Shown piece after piece: positions 17,433 through 26,722 of a stretch of DNA of 64,000 nucleotides. Both the position numbers and the translations under genes were made by a program. Position 1 is the first letter of the stretch; every line of letters starts with the position of its first letter. Below the pieces are notes generated by a model. It had not been told where the DNA came from. It ran no database searches and worked only from the letters and a program-made list of their open reading frames with translations. Where the stretch lies: positions 1 to 64,000 of the forward strand of contig CAZOJI010000004.1 in NCBI GenBank assembly GCA_964580055.1, given 5' to 3'. Origin of the DNA: JBDGYW01 sp964580055 (lineage in GTDB: Bacteria > Gemmatimonadota > Gemmatimonadetes > Gemmatimonadales > GWC2-71-9).

Positions 17433-18259
17433 CCGCACTGCATTCGAGGGAATCCATAGATCGAGCCGTAGATGCGGTTCGTGAGAAGAGTGATCTCGTA
17501 CCGAACGTGGCCCTGATACTGGGAACGGGTTTGGGCGGTCTTGCCAGGGAGATAGAAAGGCCCGATCAAATTCCCTACGACCAGATTCCGGGCTTCCCCG
17601 TTTCGACGGTGGAGAGCCATGCCGGACGACTGCTGCTCGGTACTTTGGGTGGAAAGAACGTGGTCGCGATGCAGGGACGATTTCATCGCTATGAAGGTTA
17701 TTCGATGCAGCAGATAACATTCCCCGTTCGCGTGATGCACGCTTTGGGAGCGGGTAGCCTGCTGGTGTCGAATGCCTGCGGGGGGATGAACCCGCTTTGG
17801 TCAGCGGGTGATCTCATGCTCATTGCCGATCACATCAATCTCTTGGGCGATAACCCGCTGATCGGAGCAAATGACGATGTGCTGGGGCCGCGTTTTCCAG
17901 ACATGTCGGCACCTTACACTCCTGAGTTGCGCGAGGTCGCTCGCAGTGTGGCGCGAGAGCTGAAGATCACTCTGCGAGAGGGGATCTATGTCGCCGTTAC
18001 CGGACCGAATCTCGAAACGCCAGCGGAATACCGGTTTCTTCGGGCCATCGGAGCAGACGTTGTCGGCATGTCGACGGTTCCAGAGGTGATAGTGGCCGTG
18101 CACTCTGGTATGCGGATCCTGGGGGTCAGCATAATCACGGACGAGTGCCTCCCGGACGCGTTGGAGCCGGCAATAGTCGAGAAAATCATAGCTACTGCAG
18201 AACAGGCCGAGCCCGATCTCACACGCCTGGTGGCCGGCGTGCTCGAACGGATGGACTGA
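17429..18259 (+). CDS. punA: Purine nucleoside phosphorylase, trimeric type
   Basis: Phosphorolysis of inosine and guanosine to the free base and ribose-1-phosphate; works with Hpt in purine salvage. 276 residues with ILGTGLGGLA (phosphate site), GRFHRYEGY, VSNACGGMNP, VTGPNLETPAEYR and GMSTVPEV, and Asn/Asp-type base-site context ITDECLPDAL. The start overlaps the divIVA stop by 4 nt (ATGA); the stop overlaps the ileS start. Confidence 0.93.
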   Translation: MTALHSRESIDRAVDAVREKSDLVPNVALILGTGLGGLAREIERPDQIPYDQIPGFPVSTVESHAGRLLLGTLGGKNVVAMQGRFHRYEGYSMQQITFPVRVMHALGAGSLLVSNACGGMNPLWSAGDLMLIADHINLLGDNPLIGANDDVLGPRFPDMSAPYTPELREVARSVARELKITLREGIYVAVTGPNLETPAEYRFLRAIGADVVGMSTVPEVIVAVHSGMRILGVSIITDECLPDALEPAIVEKIIATAEQAEPDLTRLVAGVLERMD

Positions 18260-21200
18260 TGGGATTCAAGCCACTTTCCTCTGCATCTCTTCCCGAGATC
18301 GAGAACGAGCTCCTGAGCACGTGGCGCCAGGAGGACCTGTTTCGAAAGACTCTGGAAGCGACTAGAGAAGGAACGCCATTTGTGTTCTACGAAGGGCCAC
18401 CGACTGCGAACGGTCGTCCGGGTATTCATCATGTTTTCTCGCGCACGATCAAGGATCTAATTTGCCGCTTTCACGCAATGCAAGGTGAATCCGTAACGCG
18501 AATCGCAGGATGGGATACCCACGGTCTGCCCGTGGAAATCGAAGTGGAGAAGGAACTGAAGATCAACGGAAAGCCCGATATCGAGGCTTTCGGGGTAGCG
18601 GAGTTCAATCGTCGCTGCAGGGATAGTGTGTTTAGATACCTCGCTGACTGGCAGACGCTTTCTGAGAGGATCGGTTTCTGGCTGGATTACGAACATCCGT
18701 ATGTCACGTACGAAGACGACTATATCGAGAGCGTATGGTGGTTGCTGAAGACCTTGGCCGACAAGGGCTTGCTCTACCAGGGACACAAGGTGCTTCCTTA
18801 CTGCATACGGTGTGGAACGACTCTCTCCAGTCATGAGCTCGCGCTGGGGTACGCGACTCACAAGAGTCCGTCCATCTATTCATTGTTCCGGTTGATCAAC
18901 GATGGAAAGCAGGACAGGTACCTGCTGGTTTGGACCACCACACCCTGGACACTGCCGTCGAATCTGGCAATAGCCGTGAATCCGCGGTTTACCTACGTAG
19001 AGCTGGATATAGATGGACGCAGGATAATCGTGGAGAAGTCGATCGCGCAGTATTGCGTGGTACCCGGTGCGACACATGGAAAGGAGCTCGGCAAGTTCCC
19101 GACCGTAGCAGAGTACACTGGCTCCGAGATGGTTGGATGGAGGTATGAACAGTTGCTCGATGCCGTGTCCGTAGACGACTCGGCGGTCGGAGAGAACGGT
19201 GAGCCAGGTGCCTTCCGGGTAGTAGCAGGCGATTTCGTTACCAGCGAAGAAGGTACGGGGATGGTACACATAGCGCCTGCGTTTGGTGCTGATGACTACG
19301 CTACCATCCAGCGAGAGAACATGACGTTCGTGAATCCGGTCGACACGGCCGGACGTTTCATCGGCACGAGATTCGATGCCATTAACGGTAAGACCGTGTT
19401 CGAGGCGAACCCCATAATCGCTCAGCGCCTCGAGGACGAAGGCAAGATGTTCGGCCGCTACCAGCCCAAAGGCTACGAACACACGTACCCATTCTGCTGG
19501 CGCTGCGATTCACCACTGATCTACTATGCGCGCAAATCGTGGTTCGTTCGTACCACGGCCTTCAAGGAACGCATGATAGATCGCAACAATCAGGTCGAAT
19601 GGCACCCGCCTGAAGTCGGGTCTGGGCGATTTGGCGAGTGGCTCGAGAATAACATCGACTGGGCGTTGAGTCGGGACCGGTTCTGGGGCACACCGCTGCC
19701 GGTTTGGATTTGTGAAGAAGACAGCGAGCACCGAGATGTAGTGGGGTCTTTTGCCGATTTGGCTGAGCTGATGGGGGCCGATCTGCCCGCTGAATTCGAT
19801 CCACACAAACCTCACATTGACGAACTCACCTTCCCCTGCAGGAGATGTGGCGGGACCATGCGCAGGGTGCCCGAAGTAATCGACGCGTGGTTCGACTCGG
19901 GGGCAATGCCGTTTGCGCAATGGCACTATCCGTTCGAGAACCAAGAGGAATTCGAGCGTCATTTCCCCGCACACTTCATTTGCGAGGCACTCGATCAGAC
20001 TCGCGGGTGGTTCTACTCGTTGTTGGCTATTGCGGTTGGTGCGCGCAACGAGATGGCCTACCGCAATGTGATCGTGAACGGGCTGGTGTTGGATGCGCAT
20101 GGACGGAAGATGTCAAAGCGGATAGGCAATGTCGTCGATCCTTTCGCTACCGTTGAGCGCTTCGGCGCAGACGCGGTGAGGATATACCTGTTGGCAGGCA
20201 GTCAAGTGTGGTTGCCCAAGCGGTTCGACGAGAAGGCCATTCCGGAAGTGTCGCTGGGTTTCTTGAACCAACTGCGTAATATCTACGGCTTCTTCGCGCT
20301 ATATGCCGAAGACTGGGATACGGAGGACTCACCTCCTGTTGAAGAACGCCCGGTTGTTGATCGCTGGCTCTTGGGCCGGCTGGATCGTATGACGGAATCA
20401 GTGAATAGCGCATGGCACTCATACGATGTAACGGGCGGCATCCGCGCTGTGATGGATTTCTGCGACTCCGACCTCTCCAACTGGTACGTGAGAGTGAACC
20501 GCGCCCGGTTCTGGGCGCCCGATTCCAAGGCGGATCCGGCAGCGCTCGCAACGCTTCATGAAGCTTTGTCGACTGTGAGCAGGACTCTTGCGCCGGCGGC
20601 TCCGTTTCTGAGCGATGCTATTCATCGCGCTCTCGAGGGCACTTCGGCGCATATGGCACGGTTTCCGGTGAGCCAAGAGCGTTTCTCGCCGGAGCTGGAC
20701 AGTGCTATGGAGGGCGTGCGCAAGCTGGCATGGCTGGCGAGGTCGGCTCGAGACCAAGGGGGACACAGGGTGCGTCAGCCCCTTGCCAGAATGAGGGTCG
20801 CGGTACCGGCTTCGGTTCGGGGCGAAGCCTTCGATACACTGCTGCCGATGCTCGCCGCAGAAGTGAATGTCCGAGAAGTAGCCGTGGTGGAGTCGGACGA
20901 GAGCCTGGTTCGGTTGCAGGCGAAGCCGAACTTTAGGAAACTCGGCAAGGTATACGGTAAGGATACTCCGCTTGCAGCGAAAGCCGCGGCACAGATGACA
21001 CCGAATCAACTCCGGGAGTTGGAAACAGGCACGAGTCAGGAAGTCGAGGTGGACGGAAAGGTCTTCGTCTATCGGCCGGAAGATGTCATCGTTCAAAGAG
21101 AGGTAAAGACTGACTGGCTGGTACAAAGCGAAGGCCCGTACGTTGCCGCTTTGGATCCCGTTGTGACAACAGAACTGAAGTCGGAGGGTATCTCCCGTGA

Positions 21201-21459
21201 GTTGGTCAATCGCATCCAGCGTCTGCGCAAGGAAGCCGGCTACGAATACGACACCCGCATTCGGATGAGTGTCTCGGGTGATCCTGACGTGTTGACGGCG
21301 GCAGCCGATCATCGCGCCTATATTTCTGGGGAGACGTTGGCGAAGGAACTCGAGATAGAACGGAACCTTTCCGACGCGGATTTGTCGGAAGAGGTTGACA
21401 TAGACGGCAAGAAGATCGTCATCTCCCTGAGGTGTTGTGACGATTCACCGCAACTCTAG
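18259..21459 (+). CDS. ileS: Isoleucyl-tRNA synthetase, type 2 (long form)
   Basis: Charges tRNA-Ile. 1066 residues, near the type 2 length. The HIGH-equivalent is PPTANGRPGIHHV, the second signature is KMSKR at 617-621, and editing-domain sequence TTTPWTLPSNLAIAVNP is present. Zn-type Cys pairs occur in CWRCDSPLIYY and CRRCGGTM. The HIGH region and length resemble the eukaryote-like IleS2 group (for example mycobacterial IleS), a group that includes mupirocin-insensitive enzymes. Start ATG 18259 (TGATG overlap with punA). The neighbouring tilS product modifies one of its tRNA substrates. Confidence 0.94.
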   Translation: MGFKPLSSASLPEIENELLSTWRQEDLFRKTLEATREGTPFVFYEGPPTANGRPGIHHVFSRTIKDLICRFHAMQGESVTRIAGWDTHGLPVEIEVEKELKINGKPDIEAFGVAEFNRRCRDSVFRYLADWQTLSERIGFWLDYEHPYVTYEDDYIESVWWLLKTLADKGLLYQGHKVLPYCIRCGTTLSSHELALGYATHKSPSIYSLFRLINDGKQDRYLLVWTTTPWTLPSNLAIAVNPRFTYVELDIDGRRIIVEKSIAQYCVVPGATHGKELGKFPTVAEYTGSEMVGWRYEQLLDAVSVDDSAVGENGEPGAFRVVAGDFVTSEEGTGMVHIAPAFGADDYATIQRENMTFVNPVDTAGRFIGTRFDAINGKTVFEANPIIAQRLEDEGKMFGRYQPKGYEHTYPFCWRCDSPLIYYARKSWFVRTTAFKERMIDRNNQVEWHPPEVGSGRFGEWLENNIDWALSRDRFWGTPLPVWICEEDSEHRDVVGSFADLAELMGADLPAEFDPHKPHIDELTFPCRRCGGTMRRVPEVIDAWFDSGAMPFAQWHYPFENQEEFERHFPAHFICEALDQTRGWFYSLLAIAVGARNEMAYRNVIVNGLVLDAHGRKMSKRIGNVVDPFATVERFGADAVRIYLLAGSQVWLPKRFDEKAIPEVSLGFLNQLRNIYGFFALYAEDWDTEDSPPVEERPVVDRWLLGRLDRMTESVNSAWHSYDVTGGIRAVMDFCDSDLSNWYVRVNRARFWAPDSKADPAALATLHEALSTVSRTLAPAAPFLSDAIHRALEGTSAHMARFPVSQERFSPELDSAMEGVRKLAWLARSARDQGGHRVRQPLARMRVAVPASVRGEAFDTLLPMLAAEVNVREVAVVESDESLVRLQAKPNFRKLGKVYGKDTPLAAKAAAQMTPNQLRELETGTSQEVEVDGKVFVYRPEDVIVQREVKTDWLVQSEGPYVAALDPVVTTELKSEGISRELVNRIQRLRKEAGYEYDTRIRMSVSGDPDVLTAAADHRAYISGETLAKELEIERNLSDADLSEEVDIDGKKIVISLRCCDDSPQL

Positions 21460-21486
21460 AGCCTGCAGTAGCGGCCGGATTTGGAA

Positions 21487-21867
21487 ATGAACAAGAAACA
21501 GTTGGCACATATCGAGAAGCGCCTTCAGGAAGAGCGCGCCCGAGTGATGAAGGAACTGGGCTATTACGGCGAACAGTTCCAGAGAACGCTGCAAAGCTCC
21601 AACGGAGACCTTTCGGCTTATTCCTTTCACATGGCGGACCAGGGAACCGATGCGATGGAACGGGAGAAGCAGTTCCTCTTTGCATCGAAAGAGGGCCGTT
21701 ACCTTTGGCATGTCAACGAAGCGTTGCGTAGACTCTACAGGGATCCTGAGAAGTTCGGGAAATGCCACGAGTGTGGCGAAGATGTCGGTTTCGATCGTCT
21801 TGACGCTCTACCGCACGCGAGACTGTGCATAAGATGCAAGGCTAAGGAAGAAGATGGGAAGGCGTAG
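21487..21867 (+). CDS. dksA: DksA/TraR-family zinc finger protein
   Basis: 126 residues. A helical N-terminal part (residues 1-85, coiled-coil like, KKQLAHIEKRLQEERARVM) is followed by a C4 zinc finger, CHECG...LCIRCKAKEE. The FDRLDALPHARLC pattern matches the DksA/TraR zinc motif. Such proteins bind the RNA polymerase secondary channel, often with ppGpp. The coiled-coil tip DxxDxA typical of true DksA appears as ADQGTDAMEREK, a reasonable match. The ATG at 21487 is chosen over an in-frame TTG at 21481. It overlaps lspA by 14 nt, as dksA-like genes often do. Confidence 0.88.
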   Translation: MNKKQLAHIEKRLQEERARVMKELGYYGEQFQRTLQSSNGDLSAYSFHMADQGTDAMEREKQFLFASKEGRYLWHVNEALRRLYRDPEKFGKCHECGEDVGFDRLDALPHARLCIRCKAKEEDGKA

Positions 21868-22381
21868 CGGGCGTCTGATGTTCTGGGCCGTGGCCGCGGG
21901 CGTGGTGGTCCTGGATCTATATACGAAGCATTTGGCAGTTTCGCAGTTGTCCAGAGTTCCCGTACCGGTCTTGGGAGATTGGCTGAGCTTCAGGCTGGTC
22001 TACAACCCCGGTGCCGCCTTCGGCATCAACGTGGGAGAACACTCGCGGTGGGTATTCATGATTCTGGCATTGGTTGCTCTCGTTGTGCTGGGCATCATGG
22101 CCTATCAGACTTCGCCGGCACAGCGGTTTCGCTTGCTCACGCTGGGGCTGGTGTGTGGCGGGGCGGTGGGGAACCTCATCGACCGAATCCGCAGCGCGCG
22201 TGGAGTGGTCGATTTCATAGACGTTTGGATCGGCCGATTCCATTGGCCGACTTTCAATGTGGCGGATATGGCCGTGAGTTGTGGAGCCATTGCGCTCGCG
22301 GCGATACTCTGGTCGGAGGGCAAGCAACAGCAAGAGGAGGTTGTGGAAGACGCGGCCAGTTCTGCCGACGCTACCTCTTAG
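21854..22381 (+). CDS. lspA: Prolipoprotein signal peptidase (signal peptidase II)
   Basis: Aspartic membrane peptidase that cleaves lipoprotein signal peptides before the lipidated Cys. 175 residues with four membrane helices. The catalytic pair lies in GGAVGNLIDRI and FNVADMAVSCG; VYNPGAAFGI is the other conserved block. C-terminal tail is acidic and Gln-rich. The 14-nt overlap with dksA implies coupled translation. Confidence 0.94.
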   Translation: MGRRSGRLMFWAVAAGVVVLDLYTKHLAVSQLSRVPVPVLGDWLSFRLVYNPGAAFGINVGEHSRWVFMILALVALVVLGIMAYQTSPAQRFRLLTLGLVCGGAVGNLIDRIRSARGVVDFIDVWIGRFHWPTFNVADMAVSCGAIALAAILWSEGKQQQEEVVEDAASSADATS

Positions 22382-22393
22382 GGTGGTTATCCG

Positions 22394-23404
22394 GTGGAGC
22401 GGATAACTCTTCACGTATCCGCCCGCTCGACCGAGCGGCTCGATAGGTTCCTCGCTGACCAACTCGCAATGTCTCGAACCCAAGTGGCACGTCTCGTTGC
22501 GGCGGGAAGAGTCTCCGTGAACGAAGGACCTGCCCGGGCATCGCGCACTCTCTCGCGCGGTGACGCAGTGAGCGTCGAGATGGCCGAAGGAACGGAATCT
22601 TCCGTCCGAATCTTGAAGGCCAACCCGCTGCCGCTGGACATCGTGCACGAGGACGCGGCGTTGCTCGTCATCAACAAGCCGGCCGGGCTCGTCGTCCACC
22701 CCGCGCCGGGACATTGGGAAGACACGCTTCTCAACGCACTGGTCGCTAGGGGGACTCGTTTGGCCGACGTTGGCGAGCAACAGACCGGCCGTCCGGGCAT
22801 CGTACACCGCCTGGACAAGGACACCTCCGGTTTGATGGTTCTCGCGAAGTCCGATACTGCTCATCGGAAGCTTGCTCGTCAGCTCGCTCAGAGGCGCGTG
22901 AGGCGCACGTACGCTGCACTCGTCTGGGGGCACATTGACGCTGAGATGGATATTGAGGCACCCATCGCTCGCCATCCCGCAGACCGAAAACGCATGGCAG
23001 TACTCGCCACTGGACGCATTGCCAGAACCTTTGTAGAGCCGGTCGCCAGATTCGATGTGTGTGATCTGGTAGCGATCCGACTCGCCACTGGACGCACCCA
23101 TCAGATCAGGGTCCACCTCAGTCACGTCGGCCATCCCGTTGTGGGAGATCCGGTTTACGGAGGGGGAGGGTATCGACGCATGACAGGATCCCAGCGGGCT
23201 CGCTCTCGTTCTCTGGAAGTTGCGACGCCCAGGCAGGCGCTGCACGCGGCCCTGCTCGGATTCCAGCATCCCGAGACGAGAGATCTCGTGGAGTATTGTG
23301 CCGATTGGCCGGGGGACCTCAGAGACGCGATAGGTGTGGCCGCAGAGGACGAAGACTTGCTTGCTCGCGATAATCTGCTGGAGTATCTTGGCTTCCCAGG
23401 GTAG
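22394..23404 (+). CDS. rluD: 23S rRNA pseudouridine synthase RluD-like
   Basis: Converts uridines of the large rRNA to pseudouridine. 336 residues: an S4 RNA-binding domain (RLDRFLADQLAMSRTQVARLV, residues about 15-70), then the catalytic domain with Asp141 in IVHRLDKDTSGLMV, INKPAGLVVHP, and GRTHQIRVHLSHVGHPVVGD. The lspA-rluD order is common in bacteria. GTG start at 22394. The cheW start follows after 10 nt, so the chemosensory genes appear to be read from this operon. Confidence 0.94.
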   Translation: MERITLHVSARSTERLDRFLADQLAMSRTQVARLVAAGRVSVNEGPARASRTLSRGDAVSVEMAEGTESSVRILKANPLPLDIVHEDAALLVINKPAGLVVHPAPGHWEDTLLNALVARGTRLADVGEQQTGRPGIVHRLDKDTSGLMVLAKSDTAHRKLARQLAQRRVRRTYAALVWGHIDAEMDIEAPIARHPADRKRMAVLATGRIARTFVEPVARFDVCDLVAIRLATGRTHQIRVHLSHVGHPVVGDPVYGGGGYRRMTGSQRARSRSLEVATPRQALHAALLGFQHPETRDLVEYCADWPGDLRDAIGVAAEDEDLLARDNLLEYLGFPG

Positions 23405-23414
23405 GGTAATAGGT

Positions 23415-23840
23415 TTGAAGGGCGTTCGGCTCGTGATCTTCAGAGTGGCCGATCTGGTCTTTGCGGTCGAGGCGGCGAAAGTCAAGGAAATCCTACCGAA
23501 GCAAAAAGCGACCCGAATCCCCGGGGCCGATGGTTCGGTCGAGGGCCTCATCAATGTGCGTGGGCGGCTGCTGACACTCGTAGACGCAAGGCGCGCGCTC
23601 GACTATCCGCCGCGCGATTCCGAAGGGAAGATCATGCTACTCGATATTGTTGACCGGACAGCGGGATTCGCGGTGGACGATGTGCTCGACCTACTCTCGG
23701 TTGACAAGGACGCCCTCTCCGGGCGCAACAACCTCCCTGGGATCGATCCTCGCCTGGTCCGCGCAGTGGGTCGCCAAGAAGGCCTGTCTTTTGTTCTTCT
23801 CGATGTTGAATCGTTACTTGAACCAATTCTGTGCGTTTAG
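23415..23840 (+). CDS. cheW: CheW-like adaptor
   Basis: 141 residues, a single CheW fold: FRVADLVFAVEAAKVKEIL, then IPGADGSVEGLINVRGRLLTLVDAR and a C-terminal strand pair ending LLDVESLLEPIL. CheW proteins link receptors to CheA. The TTG at 23415 gives the best family N-terminus; a GTG at 23433 is also possible. It is the first of three CheW proteins in the block. No receptor gene is present in the window. Confidence 0.88.
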   Translation: MKGVRLVIFRVADLVFAVEAAKVKEILPKQKATRIPGADGSVEGLINVRGRLLTLVDARRALDYPPRDSEGKIMLLDIVDRTAGFAVDDVLDLLSVDKDALSGRNNLPGIDPRLVRAVGRQEGLSFVLLDVESLLEPILCV

Positions 23841-23849
23841 GGAGGAAGC

Positions 23850-24212
23850 GTGAGCCATACAGTACTCGTATGCGATGATGCGATCTTCATGAGGACGATG
23901 ATCAGGGACATCCTATCCCAGGCGGGATATGACGTGGTAGGCGAGGCGGAAACGGGATCGCAGGCTGTTGAGAAGTACAAGGAACTCAGGCCGGATCTGG
24001 TAACCATGGACATCGTGATGCCGGATATGGGTGGCATAGACGCGGTTCGGGAAATAATCGAGAATGATCCTGGCGCTCGTATACTCATGTGCAGCGCGAT
24101 GGGCCAGCAGGCGCTGGTGGTAGAGGCAATTCAAGCCGGCGCCAAGGACTTCGTGGTGAAGCCGTTCCAGCCGTCCCGCGTATTGGAGGCGGTGCAGAGA
24201 GCGCTCGACTAG
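23850..24212 (+). CDS. cheY: CheY response regulator
   Basis: 120-residue receiver with acidic pocket CDDAIF, phospho-acceptor Asp54 in VTMDIVMPDMGG, switch Ser in LMCSAMGQ and Lys in FVVKPFQ. The VKPFQPSRV end and length match chemotaxis CheY proteins of the Thermotoga/Bacillus type, which pair with CheC phosphatases, and a CheC follows here. GTG start at 23850 with GGAGGAA directly upstream. Only 1 nt separates it from cheA. Confidence 0.93.
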   Translation: MSHTVLVCDDAIFMRTMIRDILSQAGYDVVGEAETGSQAVEKYKELRPDLVTMDIVMPDMGGIDAVREIIENDPGARILMCSAMGQQALVVEAIQAGAKDFVVKPFQPSRVLEAVQRALD

Positions 24213-24213
24213 C

Positions 24214-26085
24214 ATGAACCTCTCGCAGTACTCGGAGATGTTCCTCGCCGAGGGCAGGGAATACGTTGGGGCCGTCAATGGGCGCCTGCTCGAATGGGAA
24301 TTGGACCGAGAAGCTACCGAACCGATCGACGCCATTTTCCGGGCAGTCCACACCCTGAAAGGTATGGCGGCGACGATGGGATACCAGTCGATCGCCGAAC
24401 TCAGTCACCGCACCGAAAACCTGCTAGATGCGATTCGCGGTGCCGGCCAACCACCGGACGACGATACCCTGGAGCTGTTCTTTTCTGTTGCGGACGCGCT
24501 GGAAAAAATGATCGATGCGTCAGTTTCGGGGCGGGATGCTGGCGTGGACTTGCAAGGCCTTGGCACGGCTCTGGACGAGGCCACCGGTGACTTGGCACCG
24601 GAGACAAAAGGACGATCTGATGCACCCCGGGACTCTCACGCGGCTTTGTCTAGTTCGACGGCTCCCGGCTGTTGGGTTGAAGTGACTCTCGATCCAGACT
24701 GTGCTCTCAAGGGCGCGCGAGCCATGCTGATCCTCAAAAGGGTCCGGGCACTGGGGGAGATCCATGCGGTGCAACCTGCGCTTGCCATGCTGGAGGCCGA
24801 CGGATTCGACGGTGAGTTCGGCTTTCGAATAGAAACGGCGTTGGGCGAGGAGGCGATCGAGTCAGAGGTCCGGGCTGCCGGACATGTCGCCGACGTGACC
24901 TTTGGCGCTCTAGCTGAGGGCCCGATATCGCGGGCCGCTGTAGGGGCGCCCACCCGGCACATTCGTGTGGATCTGCGCAGGCTGGATGCGCTGATGGACA
25001 ACATAGGGGAACTGGTGACCGCTCGGGACCGACTTTCGAGGCTCGCTCGCTCACGCTCCGATCAAGGTCTCGACGATATTGCGGCGAAGGTCTCCTCGCT
25101 GACCGGTATTCTCCAGTCCGAGATCGTTGAGGCACGGATGACGCCGGTTTGGCAGGTGTTCGATCGTTTCCCGAGGATTGTGAGGGATCTTGCCATGCAG
25201 TTGGGAAAGCAGGTGGACTTCGTGCTCGAGGGCAAGGACATTGAGTTGGACCGAGCGATCTTGGATGAGATTGGCGATCCCCTAGTTCATCTGCTTCGGA
25301 ACGCGGTCGACCACGGCGTTGAGCCGCCTGAAGAGCGCGAGAAGGCCGGAAAACCAACCAGAGCGCGCATAGTGCTCTCTGCTTATGCTGAACGCGCCAC
25401 GGTTGCCATCCGAGTGAGCGATGACGGACGTGGGATAGACCGCCGGAAGATGCTGAGAGCCGCCAAGGAGAACGGTTTGGCAGACGATAACTCAGAGGTG
25501 CTCCCTGACGAAATGCTCATGCGCGTGTTGTCTCGCCCCGGTTTCTCCACGGCTCGTGCGGTAACCGATGTGTCCGGTCGAGGTGTGGGCATCGACGTCG
25601 TGGCGACTCAACTGCGAACCCTGGGGGGAGGGCTCGAGGTCGGCAGCGAGCACGGAAAGGGAACGACTTTCACACTGCGGTTGCCCGTAACTTTGGCAAT
25701 TGTGCGAGCGCTCACGGCGAGGGTAGGCGAAGAACGGTACGTTATGCCGGTGACGCACGTAGCGGAGACCCTCGGTCTCGACACAGCGGCGATCACCAGA
25801 CTGGAGGGGCGAGACGGTATGAATTTCAGGGACGACATCATACCCTTGGTGGAGCTTCGCGATCTCGTGAATGCATCTGGGGAACCGCCTCGCTCCCGTC
25901 CCGTGATTGTACTGCAGATTGGCGAGCGGCGTTCGGGACTGGTGGTTGACGCACTCGTCGGCCAACAGGAGATCGTAGTGAAGTCGTTTGATCCACCGAG
26001 AGGTACACTGCCAGTATTCAGTGGTGCAACGGTGCTTGGTGATGGTGAACCGGCGTTGATTTTGGATGCAGGAGGACTTGTCTGA
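24214..26085 (+). CDS. cheA: Chemotaxis histidine kinase CheA
   Basis: 623 residues with the full order. Hpt domain with phospho-His46 in FRAVHTLKGMAATMG. A P2-like region about 145-235. A dimerisation helix pair (RRLDALMDNIGELVTARDRL, about 250-310). The ATPase domain has the N box LVHLLRNAVDHG, DDGRGID, GRGVGIDVV and HGKGTTFTLRLP. A C-terminal CheW-like domain (about 490-623) follows. It should autophosphorylate and pass phosphate to the adjacent CheY. There is no CheB or CheR nearby. Confidence 0.95.
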   Translation: MNLSQYSEMFLAEGREYVGAVNGRLLEWELDREATEPIDAIFRAVHTLKGMAATMGYQSIAELSHRTENLLDAIRGAGQPPDDDTLELFFSVADALEKMIDASVSGRDAGVDLQGLGTALDEATGDLAPETKGRSDAPRDSHAALSSSTAPGCWVEVTLDPDCALKGARAMLILKRVRALGEIHAVQPALAMLEADGFDGEFGFRIETALGEEAIESEVRAAGHVADVTFGALAEGPISRAAVGAPTRHIRVDLRRLDALMDNIGELVTARDRLSRLARSRSDQGLDDIAAKVSSLTGILQSEIVEARMTPVWQVFDRFPRIVRDLAMQLGKQVDFVLEGKDIELDRAILDEIGDPLVHLLRNAVDHGVEPPEEREKAGKPTRARIVLSAYAERATVAIRVSDDGRGIDRRKMLRAAKENGLADDNSEVLPDEMLMRVLSRPGFSTARAVTDVSGRGVGIDVVATQLRTLGGGLEVGSEHGKGTTFTLRLPVTLAIVRALTARVGEERYVMPVTHVAETLGLDTAAITRLEGRDGMNFRDDIIPLVELRDLVNASGEPPRSRPVIVLQIGERRSGLVVDALVGQQEIVVKSFDPPRGTLPVFSGATVLGDGEPALILDAGGLV

Positions 26086-26097
26086 GAGGATTACGCT

Positions 26098-26718
26098 ATG
26101 GTTGACGTTCGCGACCTTGGGGAACGAGAACTCGATGCGTTGCGGGAAGTGGCCAACATAGGTGCTGGGCACGCAGCTACTGCTCTTTCGCAGATGACTG
26201 AGTGCAGAGTAATGATCAGCGTTCCGAGGATCACCGTTGCATCGGTGGATCAACTGCCCAATCTTCACGGCGATCCCAACGATGATGTTGCGGCAGTGCT
26301 CATGCACATGCTCGGTGATCTGACCGGGAGAACGCTCCTCCTGCTCACGATCGAGAACGCGATGCTGTTGTGCGACTTGCTCATGCGTCGGGAGCCGGGT
26401 GAGACGCAAACCTTCGAGGAGCTCCAGAGGTCGGCTCTGAAGGAAGCGGGCAACATTCTCGCGGGTGCGCACATGGGTGCTCTCTCCGAATTCTTGGGTA
26501 TGATGCTCTTGCCCTCGGTGCCGACCCTGGTTGTGGATCGGGCGGGTGCTGTGCTCACAACCAGTCAAATGGGTTTTGGTCGAGGAAACGACTTCGTATT
26601 CTGCGTTGAGACGGAATTCGACTTCGAGCAAGCGGAGCGAAAGCTGAAGGGACATTTCCTTCTCTTCCCCGATGAGAGCTCGCTCAAGGCGATGCTCGAG
26701 GCGTTCAGATTGGACTGA
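26098..26718 (+). CDS. cheC: CheC-type CheY-P phosphatase
   Basis: 206 residues, a two-site CheC. Both copies of the family active-site pattern (E-x2-N, then a distant Pro) are visible: LREVANIGAGHAATAL ending at SVP, and LKEAGNILAGAHMGAL ending at LPSVP. This predicts removal of phosphate from CheY, closing the loop with the upstream CheY and CheA. Spacing from cheA is 12 nt. Confidence 0.92.
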   Translation: MVDVRDLGERELDALREVANIGAGHAATALSQMTECRVMISVPRITVASVDQLPNLHGDPNDDVAAVLMHMLGDLTGRTLLLLTIENAMLLCDLLMRREPGETQTFEELQRSALKEAGNILAGAHMGALSEFLGMMLLPSVPTLVVDRAGAVLTTSQMGFGRGNDFVFCVETEFDFEQAERKLKGHFLLFPDESSLKAMLEAFRLD

Positions 26719-26722
26719 TTTG

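Noticed and set aside
21917..23554. 545-codon minus-strand open frame opposite lspA and rluD
   Set aside because: Both plus-strand genes have complete family motifs and catalytic residues; the antisense product is Arg/Ser/His-rich with no domain, the usual shadow in high-GC DNA.
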